Shown here one piece after another: positions 31,392 through 40,635 of a DNA stretch of 64,000 nucleotides. This stretch comes from Piscinibacter gummiphilus. Its GTDB lineage: Bacteria; Pseudomonadota; Gammaproteobacteria; Burkholderiales; Burkholderiaceae_C. A model generated the notes under the pieces. That model did no database searches, was not told the DNA's origin, and worked only from the letters and a program-made list of their open reading frames with translations. Each line of letters begins with the position of its first letter. Position 1 is the first letter of the stretch. The position numbers and the translations under genes are program-made. The stretch lies in the NCBI RefSeq assembly GCF_032681285.1, contig NZ_CP136336.1, positions 2,343,001 to 2,407,000 of the forward strand, read 5' to 3'.

Positions 31392-33059
31392 ATGCTCAAG
31401 CCCGCCTTCCTGCTCCTCTTGTGGCTCGCGACCGCGGCGCTGTCGCCGGCCGGGGCAGCCCCCGCCGGCGGCAAGCAGACGGTGTGCACCGTCACCGTCA
31501 ACTCGCCCGACGAGAAAGAGGTGTTCCGGCGCTACCTGCCGGCCTCGAAGTACGAGTTCGTCGAACTCGTCGAGCGTGGGCGCTCCGACTGGCTGGCCTC
31601 GTCGTGCCGCGCCGCCACCCGCTGCGACGTGCTGGTGGTGTCGGGGCATTTCGACGGCGACAACGAATTCTTTTCCGACCAGCTCGACGTGCACGAGTTC
31701 GTGACCGTCTCCGAGCTGGAGCGCGCCTCGTGCAGCGCCTCGTGCCCGAGCCTCTTCTCGCAGTTGAAGGAGGTCTATCTCTTCGGCTGCAACACGCTCA
31801 GCCGCCACGCGCAGAGCAGCGCTTCGGCCGAGGCGGTGCACGAGTCGGTGCGGCAGCGGCGCTCGCTCGGCGAGGCCAACGCCGAACTCAAGCTGCTCGG
31901 CGACGCCGGCCACGGCCAGAGCAGCCGCGACCGCATGCGCCAGCTCTTTGCCGGCGTGCCGGTCATCTACGGCTTTTCCTCCACCGCGCCGCTCGGGCCC
32001 ATCGCGGCCGACACGCTCGAGCGCCACCTGCGCCAGCGCAAGCCCAAGATCGGCACCGGCCGCGCCGACCCGGCGCTGCTGCGCGCCTTCTCGGTGTTCT
32101 CGCTCGCCTCGGCCCCTGGCGCCAAGCGTGGCGAGGCGGCCATGGCCGACCGCGGCGACATGTGCCGCTTCGCCGACGAACGCGTGCCGGTGGCCGGCAA
32201 GCTCGACTTCGTGCACCAGCTCATGCGCCGCCCCGACGGCAGCGCCATGCGCTACCTCGACCGCATCCAGCGCCTGGCCGGCTCGCTCGACGAGAAGACC
32301 CGCGCACAGCCCGCCGTGGCACGCGAGCTGTCCGAGATCGCCCACGACAGCGCCACCCGCGAGCGCTTTCTCGCCAGCCAGCGCGAAGCCGCCCAGGCTC
32401 CCACCCGCGTGCGCCTGGTGAACCTCGCGCGCAACCTCGGCTGGCTCGACGACGACCAGCGCTGGCAGGAACTCGCGCTCATGCTGGGCGAACTGCAGGC
32501 GCGCAAGACGGTCGGCATCTCCGAGATCGATCTCGCCTGCCGTCTCAACGAAGACGGTGAACTCGATGGCGCCTTCTCGCGCCGCGTGGTGTCGGGCGGT
32601 GCGGCCGACACCGTGGCCCATGCCGCAATGCGCGCCTGCCTCGGCAGCAACGAGGGCCGTGCGCAGACGCTCGACGCGCTGGCCAGCGCCCGCGAGGCCG
32701 ACGTGCAGGCCGCCCAGGCCTACCTGCGGCGCCGGCCCATCGCCGATGTGGCCGAGTTGCGGCGGCTCACGCAGCGCATCGTGGAGATGCCGGCCGGCGA
32801 CGCCCAGGTGCGTGCGCTCGAAGTGGTGGGGCGGCACTACGTGTCCGACCGCGAGGTGCTGATGAAACTCTCGGAGCAGTACGCGAAGACGCCCTCTGTG
32901 GAGGTGCAGAACGCCATCGCCGGTGTGCTCATCCGCGCCGACCGCCGCGCCATCGACGCCGCCGAGCTGCGGCAGGTGCTCTCGCAGCACCGCAAGCGCC
33001 CGGCTGGCCGCGGCGGCGAGATGGTGGACGCGCTGTTGTCGCGACTCGAGAACGGCTGA
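31392..33059 (+). CDS. Exported protein with caspase/CHAT-like His-Cys signature, copy 1
   Basis: Family not recognised. 555 residues with a Sec signal (about 1-22). The first 140 mature residues show two hydrophobic strands that end in candidate catalytic residues, CDVLVVSGHFD (His86) and EVYLFGCNT (Cys133), 47 residues apart. That strand-His and strand-Cys layout is the hallmark of clan CD cysteine peptidases (caspase, CHAT, gingipain). Six further cysteines (32, 72, 78, 114, 118 and others) suggest disulfides. A conserved YGFSSTAPLGP block follows, and the C-terminal half is helical with possible HEAT-like repeats. The next gene is a paralogue. Peptidase activity is inference. Confidence 0.6.
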   Translation: MLKPAFLLLLWLATAALSPAGAAPAGGKQTVCTVTVNSPDEKEVFRRYLPASKYEFVELVERGRSDWLASSCRAATRCDVLVVSGHFDGDNEFFSDQLDVHEFVTVSELERASCSASCPSLFSQLKEVYLFGCNTLSRHAQSSASAEAVHESVRQRRSLGEANAELKLLGDAGHGQSSRDRMRQLFAGVPVIYGFSSTAPLGPIAADTLERHLRQRKPKIGTGRADPALLRAFSVFSLASAPGAKRGEAAMADRGDMCRFADERVPVAGKLDFVHQLMRRPDGSAMRYLDRIQRLAGSLDEKTRAQPAVARELSEIAHDSATRERFLASQREAAQAPTRVRLVNLARNLGWLDDDQRWQELALMLGELQARKTVGISEIDLACRLNEDGELDGAFSRRVVSGGAADTVAHAAMRACLGSNEGRAQTLDALASAREADVQAAQAYLRRRPIADVAELRRLTQRIVEMPAGDAQVRALEVVGRHYVSDREVLMKLSEQYAKTPSVEVQNAIAGVLIRADRRAIDAAELRQVLSQHRKRPAGRGGEMVDALLSRLENG

Positions 33060-33139
33060 ACGCCGCTGGGTGAGCAAAGCGCACGAAGATTCGGTTACAT
33101 CTGCCCCGCGGGCGCGCATGCCGTGGAAAACTCGCGGGC

Positions 33140-34822
33140 ATGCTGTACCCCCTCGCCGTGCTCCGCGGCCTGCCCCGCGCTGGCGCTCTGCTGCTGTCGG
33201 CCCTGGCGGCCGTGCTGCCCCACGCAGCCCGCGCCGAGCCCAAGACGGTCTGCACCATCACGATCAACTCGTCCGACGAGCGTGAAAGCTTCAAGCGCCA
33301 CCTGCCGGCGGGTGACTACCGCTTCGTGGAGCTGGTGCAGAGCAACCAGCCCGACTGGTTCGCCAACGCCTGCCGCAGCGGCGTGCAGTGCGATGCGCTC
33401 GTCATCTCGGGGCATTTCGACGACGGCACCGAGTTCTACACCGACCGCCTCGGCGACCGCGACAACCTCCCGGTGACCGAGCTGGAGCGTGCGTCGTGCA
33501 GCAACTCGTGCGACGGCGTGCTCGCGCATGTGAAGGAGGTCTACCTCTTCGGCTGCAACACGCTGAAGGACGACCCGCGCCACGTGGCGGAAGGCGAGGT
33601 GCTGCGCAGCCTCACGCGCGCCGGCCACACGCCCACCGATGCCGAACGTGTGGCCGCCGCGCTCAACGTGAAATACGGCCAGAGCAACCGCGACCGCCTG
33701 CGCACCATTTTCAAGGACGTGCCGCTGCTCTACGGCTTTGCCTCCAAGGCGCCGCTCGGCCGTTACGCCGGCCCGCTGATGGATCGCTATTTCCAGTCGG
33801 CCCCGGTGGGCGAGGTGGCCGGTGGCCGCGCCAGCCCGACGCTGCTGCAGCTCTTCGGCCCGACCTCGATGGTGTCCACGCGCGGCATCGACGCATCGGA
33901 AGCCCGCAGCGGCTACCGCGAAGACATGTGCCGCTTCACCGACACCCGCACCTCGGATGCCGCCAAGGTCGAATCGTTGCACGCCATGCTGCGCCGCAGC
34001 CCCGCCGAGTCGCGCATGTTCCTCGACCACCTGGAGCGCTTTGCTGCCAGCGTGGGGCCCGAGAAGCGCCGCCAGCCCGAGGTGGCTGCCGCGCTGGAGC
34101 GCATCCGCCGCGACGACGGCACCCGCACCCGCTTCCTCGAACTCGCCCGCGATGCCGACCGCGCCAGCGCGCAGACCCGCATGATGGCGCTCGCCCACGG
34201 CCTGGGCTGGCTCAGCGCCGAAGAGCAGCAGGCCGAATTCGTCCGCATGGTGGCCACGCGCATGTCGCGCGGCACGCTGGGGCTGCATGAGGTCGACCAC
34301 ATCTGCACCAAGGTGGCGGCGCAGGAGGCGCCGCTCGCGCCGAACGTGCTCGCCCTCGGCGGCGCACGGCCCGACAACGTGGCGCACTCGGCGGCACTCG
34401 CCTGCCTGGGCGACCGTCCCGGCCACGAACGCACGCTGCGCGCCCTCACGAGCGCGAGCGACAACGACGTGGCGGTGGCGCAGGTCTACCTGCGGCACCG
34501 GCCGCTGGCCGACGTGGCGGAAGTGCGGGCCATCGCGGCCGGCATCGGCCGCATGACGTCGCCAGCAGCGCAGACACGCGCCCTCGAAACCCTGGCCAAG
34601 CAGCGCCTGGCCGATGCGCAGAGCCTGCAGGCGATCGCGCGGCTCTTCCCGGCGGCGCGCTCGCTCGACGTTCAGCGCGCCATCGCGGGCATCCTCATCC
34701 GCTCCGACTACCGCCAGCTCGGCACCAGCGAACTCGCGCGCACGCTGCGCCAGCACCGCCTGCGTTCACCGGGCGGGCGCGACGTCATCGATGTGTTGAT
34801 CCATCTGCTGCAGACGGCGTAA
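33140..34822 (+). CDS. Exported protein with caspase/CHAT-like His-Cys signature, copy 2
   Basis: Tandem paralogue of the preceding gene, 560 residues, with a signal peptide (about 1-32). It repeats the key blocks: CDALVISGHFD (His92) and EVYLFGCNT (Cys139), again 47 residues apart; ELERASCSNSC; YGFASKAPLG; MCRFTDTRT; and the helical C-terminus with VQRAIAGILIRSDYR. The two copies match along most of their length, so the pair arose by duplication. The 80-bp gap between them contains TTACATCT, a possible -10, so copy 2 may have its own promoter. Its 3' end overlaps the convergent antiporter gene by 38 bases. Confidence 0.6.
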   Translation: MLYPLAVLRGLPRAGALLLSALAAVLPHAARAEPKTVCTITINSSDERESFKRHLPAGDYRFVELVQSNQPDWFANACRSGVQCDALVISGHFDDGTEFYTDRLGDRDNLPVTELERASCSNSCDGVLAHVKEVYLFGCNTLKDDPRHVAEGEVLRSLTRAGHTPTDAERVAAALNVKYGQSNRDRLRTIFKDVPLLYGFASKAPLGRYAGPLMDRYFQSAPVGEVAGGRASPTLLQLFGPTSMVSTRGIDASEARSGYREDMCRFTDTRTSDAAKVESLHAMLRRSPAESRMFLDHLERFAASVGPEKRRQPEVAAALERIRRDDGTRTRFLELARDADRASAQTRMMALAHGLGWLSAEEQQAEFVRMVATRMSRGTLGLHEVDHICTKVAAQEAPLAPNVLALGGARPDNVAHSAALACLGDRPGHERTLRALTSASDNDVAVAQVYLRHRPLADVAEVRAIAAGIGRMTSPAAQTRALETLAKQRLADAQSLQAIARLFPAARSLDVQRAIAGILIRSDYRQLGTSELARTLRQHRLRSPGGRDVIDVLIHLLQTA

Positions 34823-36053
34823 CGCCGGGCTGCGGCGCGGCATCGTCCACCGGCCGCGCCTCGCCGCACAGGCGCAAGGCATAGGCCACGAGTGGCGGGC
34901 CGAACGTCTCGAAGACGGCCACGGCTGCCAGCACCACCGCACCCACCTGCGCGCCGAGTTCGGGCACCAGCCCGGCCGTCGATTGCACAAGGCCGATCGC
35001 GAGCCCCGCCATCGGCAGCAGCATCAGGCTCACCGCCGTCGAGCGGCGGTGCGCGAAACCGAACGCCCGCCCGCAGGCATACACGGCCACCGCCTTGGCG
35101 AGGCAGCGCATCAGCACGAAGCCGAGGGCCGCCGGGGCATGTTCCACCAGGTCCGACAGGTGCAGGTTCGCGCCGGCCACCACGAAGAGGATCACGAAGA
35201 ACACGTCGCCCCCGCCGCCGAACTCCACCCGCGTGAGCCGCGAGCGGCCTTGCAGCCAGCGGCACACGATGCCCAGCGCGAGCGCGGTGAAGAGGGTCGA
35301 CACGCGCAAGGCCACCGCCAGACCGAGCGAGAGCATCACCGCGCCCACCAGCAACGCGAAGCGCAAGTGCTGCTCGTTGCGGCGTGTCTGCCGCGCGATG
35401 CGCGTGGTGACGAAGCCGACACCGAGCGCGACGATCACCGCGCCTACCAGCTGATACGCCGGCAGCGCCAGTGCCGCCAGCGGCTCGAAGCGTGCGCTCT
35501 CCAGGGCGAGCGGCAGCGTCATCGAATACAGCACGAAGGCCAGCACGTTGTTGATCGCCACCAGCGACATGGCGGCCTTGATCGTGGGGCCGCGCGCGTG
35601 CAGCTCGTCGGCCACGTGGATCAGGACGGAGGGCGATGACGACACCGCAATCGCCGCCACCAGCGTGGCCACCGTGTGCGAGGCGCCGAGCAGGTGCATC
35701 AGCCCGAGGATGGCGGCAAAGGTGGCGAGGCTTTCCACCAGGCTCGTGATGAGCAAGCGGCGGTCGTGCACCACCGCCCACGGGTGCAGCGCCGCGCCCA
35801 GGCGAAAGAGGATGAGCCCGAGCGCGATGTCGACCAGCACGCGCGCCCCGTCGAGTGTGCTCTGCGGCAGCAGGCCAATGCCGCTCGGCCCGATCACGAG
35901 GCCGCAGGCCATGAAGCCGGTGATGGTGGGCAGCCAGCGCACGCGTGCGGCAAGCAGCCCGCCCAGCGTGCCGAAGGCGAGCAGCACGCCGAAGGCGATC
36001 ATGAGATTGCTCTCGGGCCAGCCGGTGGGCAGGAAATCGACGATGGAATGCAT
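34785..36053 (-). CDS. CPA2-family cation:proton antiporter, KefB-like without TrkA-N domain
   Basis: An integral inner-membrane protein of 422 residues with about 12 hydrophobic helices. Family blocks include TITGFMACGLVIGPSGIG and FRLGAALHPWAVVHDR in the N-terminal half and FFVILFVVAGANLHL in the C-terminal half. KefB/C proteins have an additional C-terminal nucleotide-binding domain; here the protein ends after the last helix. The transported ion (Na+ or K+) is unknown. The ATG at 36053 (MHSIVDFLP) is chosen because the upstream extension is not membrane-like. It lies 103 bp after phaC on the same strand. Confidence 0.83.
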   Translation of the reverse strand: MHSIVDFLPTGWPESNLMIAFGVLLAFGTLGGLLAARVRWLPTITGFMACGLVIGPSGIGLLPQSTLDGARVLVDIALGLILFRLGAALHPWAVVHDRRLLITSLVESLATFAAILGLMHLLGASHTVATLVAAIAVSSSPSVLIHVADELHARGPTIKAAMSLVAINNVLAFVLYSMTLPLALESARFEPLAALALPAYQLVGAVIVALGVGFVTTRIARQTRRNEQHLRFALLVGAVMLSLGLAVALRVSTLFTALALGIVCRWLQGRSRLTRVEFGGGGDVFFVILFVVAGANLHLSDLVEHAPAALGFVLMRCLAKAVAVYACGRAFGFAHRRSTAVSLMLLPMAGLAIGLVQSTAGLVPELGAQVGAVVLAAVAVFETFGPPLVAYALRLCGEARPVDDAAPQPGVTPSAADGSTHR

Positions 36054-36156
36054 GCGGGGATGGGCTGCCGAGGCCAAAGGCGCGGCGGGCGATCTTAGGG
36101 CACGGCCCCAAAGACCTTCCACGCCGGCCACACTCCGCCTGACGCGGTCGGCGCGT

Positions 36157-37953
36157 TCAGCGCTCCAGCACGTAGAGGCCCGGGGCCCGCTCCGTCGGCG
36201 CGGTGCGCCCTGCGCCCAGCGACGGCGGCGCGCGGCGGCGCCCGGAGTGCTGGCCGAGCCAGGCGGCCCAGGCCGTCCACCACGACCCAGGTGTCAAGGG
36301 CGTCGCGGCCAGCCACTCGTCGGGTGTCAGCAGCGGGTCGGTGGCCTGCCGGGTGTGCAGGCGGTAGCTCGACGGCACCGGGTTGCCAGGCGGGTTGACG
36401 ATGCCCACGTTGTGGCCGCCGGCGGTGAGCACGAAGGTCTGCTCGGCGTCGCACAGGGCGTTCAGCTTGTAGACCGAGCGCCACGGCGCGACGTGGTCCT
36501 GCACCGTGCCCACGTTGAAGACGGGCACGCGGATGTCCGACAGGTGCACCGGCGCGCCCTGCACCCGCCACTCGCCGCGGGCGAGTGCGTTGTGCAGGAA
36601 GAGGCCCTGCAGGTACTCCATGTGCATGCGGTAGGGCAGGCGGGTGCCGTCGGCATTCCAGGCCATGAGGTCGCTGATCGACTCGCGCTCGCCGAGCAGG
36701 TGGCTGCGCAGCCGGTGCGACCACACCAGGTCGTTGGAGCGCAGCAGCTGGAAGGTGGCGCGCATCTGGCGCTTGTCGAGGTAGCCGCGCCGTGCCATGA
36801 GGCGCTCGAGGAAGGCGACCTGCGCCTCGTCGACGAAGAGCGCCAATTCGCCGGGCTCGGTGAAGTCGGTCTGCGCAGCCATCAGCGTCACGGTCTTGAG
36901 CGGCGCGAGCCGGGCATGCGTGCGACCCTGCCGCCCCATCCACGCCGCCACGGTGGACAGCAAGGTGCCCCCGAGGCAGTAGCCCGCGGCGTGCACCGAG
37001 GCGCCGGGCACGATGCGCGAGATCTCCTGCAGCGCCTCGAGCACGCCCAGGCGGGCGTAGTCGTCCATGCCGAGGTCGCGGTCGTCGCTGCCGGGGTTCT
37101 TCCACGAGATTGCGAATACGGTGAAGCCTTGCGCCACGAGAAATCGCACCATCGAATTTGAGGGCGACAGGTCGAGCACGTAGTACTTCATGATCCACGC
37201 CGACACCAGCAGCACCGGCTCGGGGTGGACGGTGGGCGTGGTGGGCTCGTACTGGATCAGCTCCATGAGCCGGTTGCGGAAGACCACGCGGCCCGGCGTG
37301 ATGGCCACCTCAACACCCGGCTTGTAGCGCTCGGCGCCGAGCGGAGGCAGGTCGGCCACCTCGCGGCGCAGGTCGTCGAGGGCGTGCTGCGCGCCGGCCC
37401 ACAGGTTGAGGCCGGCCTGTTCGGCAGTGCGCTTGAGCACGACGGGATTGGTGCTCACGAAGTTCGATGGCGCCACCATGTCGAGCCATTGCCGTGCAGC
37501 GAAGCTCACCATGTCTTCGTGGTGGCGCGTGATGCCGGGCACGCCGGTCGTGGCGTGGTGCCACCAGCGTTGCCACAGATGAAAGCTCTGCGCGAGGCCC
37601 CGGTAGGGCATCTGCTGCCAGGCCGGGTCGGCGAAGCGCTTGTCCTGCGGCAACGGGTCGATCACCTTCCGGCCGTGCCACACCGACCAGATGTCGGCCG
37701 CCACCTGCGCTGCCTCGCGCGCCAGTTCCGTCTGCTTGGCGGGCGACGCGGCGAGGTTGGTCCACCAGTCGAAGAAGGCGCCCAATGCGGTGGTCGGCGC
37801 CACGGTGGTGGGGAAGGGGCTGTCGAGGGGCCAGGTCCGGTCGATCGGCGGGGTGGGCGCGGCGGCGTCGGTCGCGCGGGCGGCGGCCTCGCGAAGCCAG
37901 GGGCTGTCGCGCCGCTCGCGCAGGCCGGGCCAGGGGGGAGAAGCGGTCGTCAT
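36157..37953 (-). CDS. phaC: Poly(3-hydroxyalkanoate) polymerase, class I-like
   Basis: Polymerises hydroxyacyl-CoA into PHA storage granules. The 598-residue protein has the N-terminal PhaC domain (WWTNLAASPAKQ) and an alpha/beta-hydrolase domain with the lipase-like box GYCLGG (Cys326 nucleophile), a catalytic Asp in VGTVQDHVAPW and a His in AGGHNVGIVNPPG. SWKNPG is also typical. The start overlaps the stop of the acyl-CoA synthetase/GNAT gene (ATGA), so it belongs to the usp-acs-phaC unit instead of a phaCAB operon. Confidence 0.9.
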   Translation of the reverse strand: MTTASPPWPGLRERRDSPWLREAAARATDAAAPTPPIDRTWPLDSPFPTTVAPTTALGAFFDWWTNLAASPAKQTELAREAAQVAADIWSVWHGRKVIDPLPQDKRFADPAWQQMPYRGLAQSFHLWQRWWHHATTGVPGITRHHEDMVSFAARQWLDMVAPSNFVSTNPVVLKRTAEQAGLNLWAGAQHALDDLRREVADLPPLGAERYKPGVEVAITPGRVVFRNRLMELIQYEPTTPTVHPEPVLLVSAWIMKYYVLDLSPSNSMVRFLVAQGFTVFAISWKNPGSDDRDLGMDDYARLGVLEALQEISRIVPGASVHAAGYCLGGTLLSTVAAWMGRQGRTHARLAPLKTVTLMAAQTDFTEPGELALFVDEAQVAFLERLMARRGYLDKRQMRATFQLLRSNDLVWSHRLRSHLLGERESISDLMAWNADGTRLPYRMHMEYLQGLFLHNALARGEWRVQGAPVHLSDIRVPVFNVGTVQDHVAPWRSVYKLNALCDAEQTFVLTAGGHNVGIVNPPGNPVPSSYRLHTRQATDPLLTPDEWLAATPLTPGSWWTAWAAWLGQHSGRRRAPPSLGAGRTAPTERAPGLYVLER

Positions 37954-40625
37954 GTGGCGGTGGGCAAGGGTTGAAGCGGCAGCACCAGGCGCAGGCTGCC
38001 GGGGTCACGCCAGCCCTCGTCGCGCACGAAGCCGCGCTCGTGCGCCAGGTCGCGCATGGCGCTGTTGTCGTGCAGCACGAGAGCCACGAGGCGCTGCGTG
38101 CCGCGCGCCACGAGGTAGTCGGTGAGCCGGTCCATCAAGAGCGTGCCCAGGCCCTGGCCCTTGAGGTCGGAGCGCACGACGACACCGAGCTCGGCGTCGA
38201 CGTTGTCGGGGTCGCAGGCGGCCCGTGCCACGCCCAGGATCTCGGGCGTGCCGGCGCCATGTGCATCGATGGCGACGAAGGCCATCTCGCGGTCGTAGTC
38301 GATCTGCGTGAGCCGCCCGAGTTCGCTCGGTGGCAGCTCGCGCCGTGTGCTGAAGAAGCGGAAGCGCAGGTCTTCCGGCGACAGGCTCGCCACGAAGGTG
38401 GCGTGGATCGCGGCATCCTCGGGCCGGATGGGGCGCAGCTCCAGCGTGCGGCCGTGCCAGGTGACACGCGTGGCCAGCCCCGCGGGGTAGGGCGCGATCG
38501 CGAAGCGCGCCGCACCGGCCACGGGCGCGGCGCTCAGGCGCACGCGGGCATCGAGGGCGATGGCGCCGTCGGCGTCGGCCCACAGCGGGTTGATGTCGAG
38601 TTCGGCGATCTCCGGCAGATCGGCCAGCAGGCGCGAGACGGCCACCAGCACATCGCAGATCGCATCGAGCTTCGCGGGCGGGTGGTCGCGGTAGCCGGCG
38701 AGCAGCCGGGCCACGCGGGTGCGCGAGATCAGGTCGCGCGCCAGCACGCGGTTGAGCGGCGGCAGCGCGAGTGCGCGGTCGGCCATGACCTCGACTGCCG
38801 TGCCGCCCTGGCCGAAGAGGATGACAGGGCCGAACACCGGGTCGACGCTCGCACCGATGATGAGCTCCTGCGCATGCGGGCGCGCCACCATCGGCTGCAC
38901 GGTGAAGCCTTCGAGCTGCGCGTCGGGGCGCTTCGCGCGGATGGTGTCGAGCATCTGCCGCGCGGCGGCGCGCAACTCGTCGGCATTGCGCAGCCCGAGG
39001 CGCACGCCGCCCACGTCGGACTTGTGCGACAGCTGCGGCGAGAGGATCTTGAGCGCCACCGGGAAACCCAGGCGCGAGGCTTCGTCCACCGCGGCCTGCG
39101 GATCGGGGGGCACCGCCACCGTCTCGACCACGCCGATGCCGTAGGCGCGCATGAGCGCTTTCGCCGAGGCCTCGTCGAGCATCAGCTGAGACTGCTCGAT
39201 CGCTTTCGCGACGATGGCCCGCGCGGTCTCCAGGGCGGGCTCGGCAACCCCATTGACGGCGGGCGCTTCGAGCAGCAGCGCCTGGTTGCGGCGGTAGGTG
39301 CCGAGCATCGCGAAGGCGGCGACCGCCTGCTCGGGCGTGGCGTAGTCGGCGATGCCGGCTTCTTCGAAGACGCGCCGCGCGGGCAACACCGCATCGTCGC
39401 CAAGCCAGCACGAGAGCAGCCGGCCGCTCGCCTTCTGCGCCACCGGCAGGCAGGCACGGGCGATGTCGTCGCTGCGCACGATGGCGGTGGGGGCGTGGAT
39501 GAAGAGCAGCGCGCCGGCGTCGCGCGTGGCGAGCAGGCAATTGAGCGTGTCGACATAACGCTGAACAGGTGCGTCTCCGATGATGTCCACCGGGTTGTGG
39601 CGCGACCAGGTGGCCGGCAGTTTCTCGTCGAGCGCGGCCAGCAGGGAAGGGCTCAGGTTGGCCAGGCGCACGCCTGACCGCTCGGCGGCGTCGGCTGCCA
39701 TCACGCCGGCACCGCCGCCGTTGGTGACGATGGTGAGTTCGTCGTCCTGGTTGTGGCCGAAGCGGGTGAGCGTCTCGGCGGCGACGAAGAGTTCCTGCAG
39801 GGTGTCGACCCGCAGCATGCCGGCGCGGCGGATCGCCGCGTCGTACACGAGGTCGGAGCCGGCGAGCGCGCCGGTGTGGGAAGCCGCCGCGGCCGCACCC
39901 CGCGCGCCGCGGCCGGCCTTCACCACCACCACCGGCTTGTTGCGCGCGGCGGCGCGTGCGGCCGACATGAACTTGCGCGTCGACTCCACCGACTCGATGT
40001 ACAGCAGGATGGAGCGCGTGTGCGGGTCGCTCGCCAGGTGGTCGAGCAGGTCGCCGAAGTCGACGTCGGCGTGGTCGCCGAGCGAGATCATGTGCGAGAA
40101 GCCGATGCCGCGCGGGCGCGCCCAGTCGAGCACGGCCGTGACCAGCGCCCCCGACTGCGAGACGAAGGCGAGGCTGCCGGCCCGTGCGTCGACGTGCGCG
40201 AAGCTCGCGTTGAGCCCGATGCGTGGCGACAGCAGGCCGAGGCAGTTGGGGCCCAGCACGCGCAGCAGGTAAGGCCGCGCGTTCGCGAGCATGGCCTGGC
40301 GTGTGTCGCGGTCGAGCCCGGCGGTCATCACGATGGCCGCGCGCGTGCCCAGGCGGCCGAGTTCTTCGATCAGGCCGGGCACGGTGGCGGCCGGCGTGCA
40401 GATGACGGCGAGGTCGGGCGGGGCGGGCAGGTCTTCGACGCGTGCGAAGACGGGCGTGTCGCCGAGCGTGCGGTGCTTCGGGTTCACCGGCCACACCGGG
40501 CCCGCGAACGCGCCGCCCTGGAGGTTGTTCCAGACGGTGGCACCCACGCTCGCCGGCCGCCCGGAGGCACCGATGACGGCAACGGACCGGGGCTCCAGCA
40601 GGCGGTCGAGGTGGCGGATGCTCAT
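37950..40625 (-). CDS. ADP-forming acyl-CoA synthetase fused to GNAT acetyltransferase (Pat/YfiQ-like)
   Basis: 891 residues. Domains in order: CoA-binding Rossmann domain (RSVAVIGASGRPASVG near residue 12), succinyl-CoA-ligase-like domains with the phospho-His segment ASHTGALAGSD, an ATP-grasp domain (about 480-690), and a C-terminal GNAT domain (about 720-880, with ELGVVVRSDLKGQGLGTLLMD as acetyl-CoA-binding loop). In Pat/YfiQ proteins the ligase part is degenerate and the GNAT acetylates AMP-forming acetyl-CoA synthetase; here the His motif is present, so ligase activity cannot be excluded. It lies between usp (10-base gap) and phaC (4-base overlap). Confidence 0.88.
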   Translation of the reverse strand: MSIRHLDRLLEPRSVAVIGASGRPASVGATVWNNLQGGAFAGPVWPVNPKHRTLGDTPVFARVEDLPAPPDLAVICTPAATVPGLIEELGRLGTRAAIVMTAGLDRDTRQAMLANARPYLLRVLGPNCLGLLSPRIGLNASFAHVDARAGSLAFVSQSGALVTAVLDWARPRGIGFSHMISLGDHADVDFGDLLDHLASDPHTRSILLYIESVESTRKFMSAARAAARNKPVVVVKAGRGARGAAAAASHTGALAGSDLVYDAAIRRAGMLRVDTLQELFVAAETLTRFGHNQDDELTIVTNGGGAGVMAADAAERSGVRLANLSPSLLAALDEKLPATWSRHNPVDIIGDAPVQRYVDTLNCLLATRDAGALLFIHAPTAIVRSDDIARACLPVAQKASGRLLSCWLGDDAVLPARRVFEEAGIADYATPEQAVAAFAMLGTYRRNQALLLEAPAVNGVAEPALETARAIVAKAIEQSQLMLDEASAKALMRAYGIGVVETVAVPPDPQAAVDEASRLGFPVALKILSPQLSHKSDVGGVRLGLRNADELRAAARQMLDTIRAKRPDAQLEGFTVQPMVARPHAQELIIGASVDPVFGPVILFGQGGTAVEVMADRALALPPLNRVLARDLISRTRVARLLAGYRDHPPAKLDAICDVLVAVSRLLADLPEIAELDINPLWADADGAIALDARVRLSAAPVAGAARFAIAPYPAGLATRVTWHGRTLELRPIRPEDAAIHATFVASLSPEDLRFRFFSTRRELPPSELGRLTQIDYDREMAFVAIDAHGAGTPEILGVARAACDPDNVDAELGVVVRSDLKGQGLGTLLMDRLTDYLVARGTQRLVALVLHDNSAMRDLAHERGFVRDEGWRDPGSLRLVLPLQPLPTAT

Positions 40626-40635
40626 CGTTGGGACG

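Noticed and set aside
37785..39677. A 630-codon plus-strand frame antisense to the acyl-CoA synthetase/GNAT gene
   Set aside because: No recognisable domain; codon-bias shadow.
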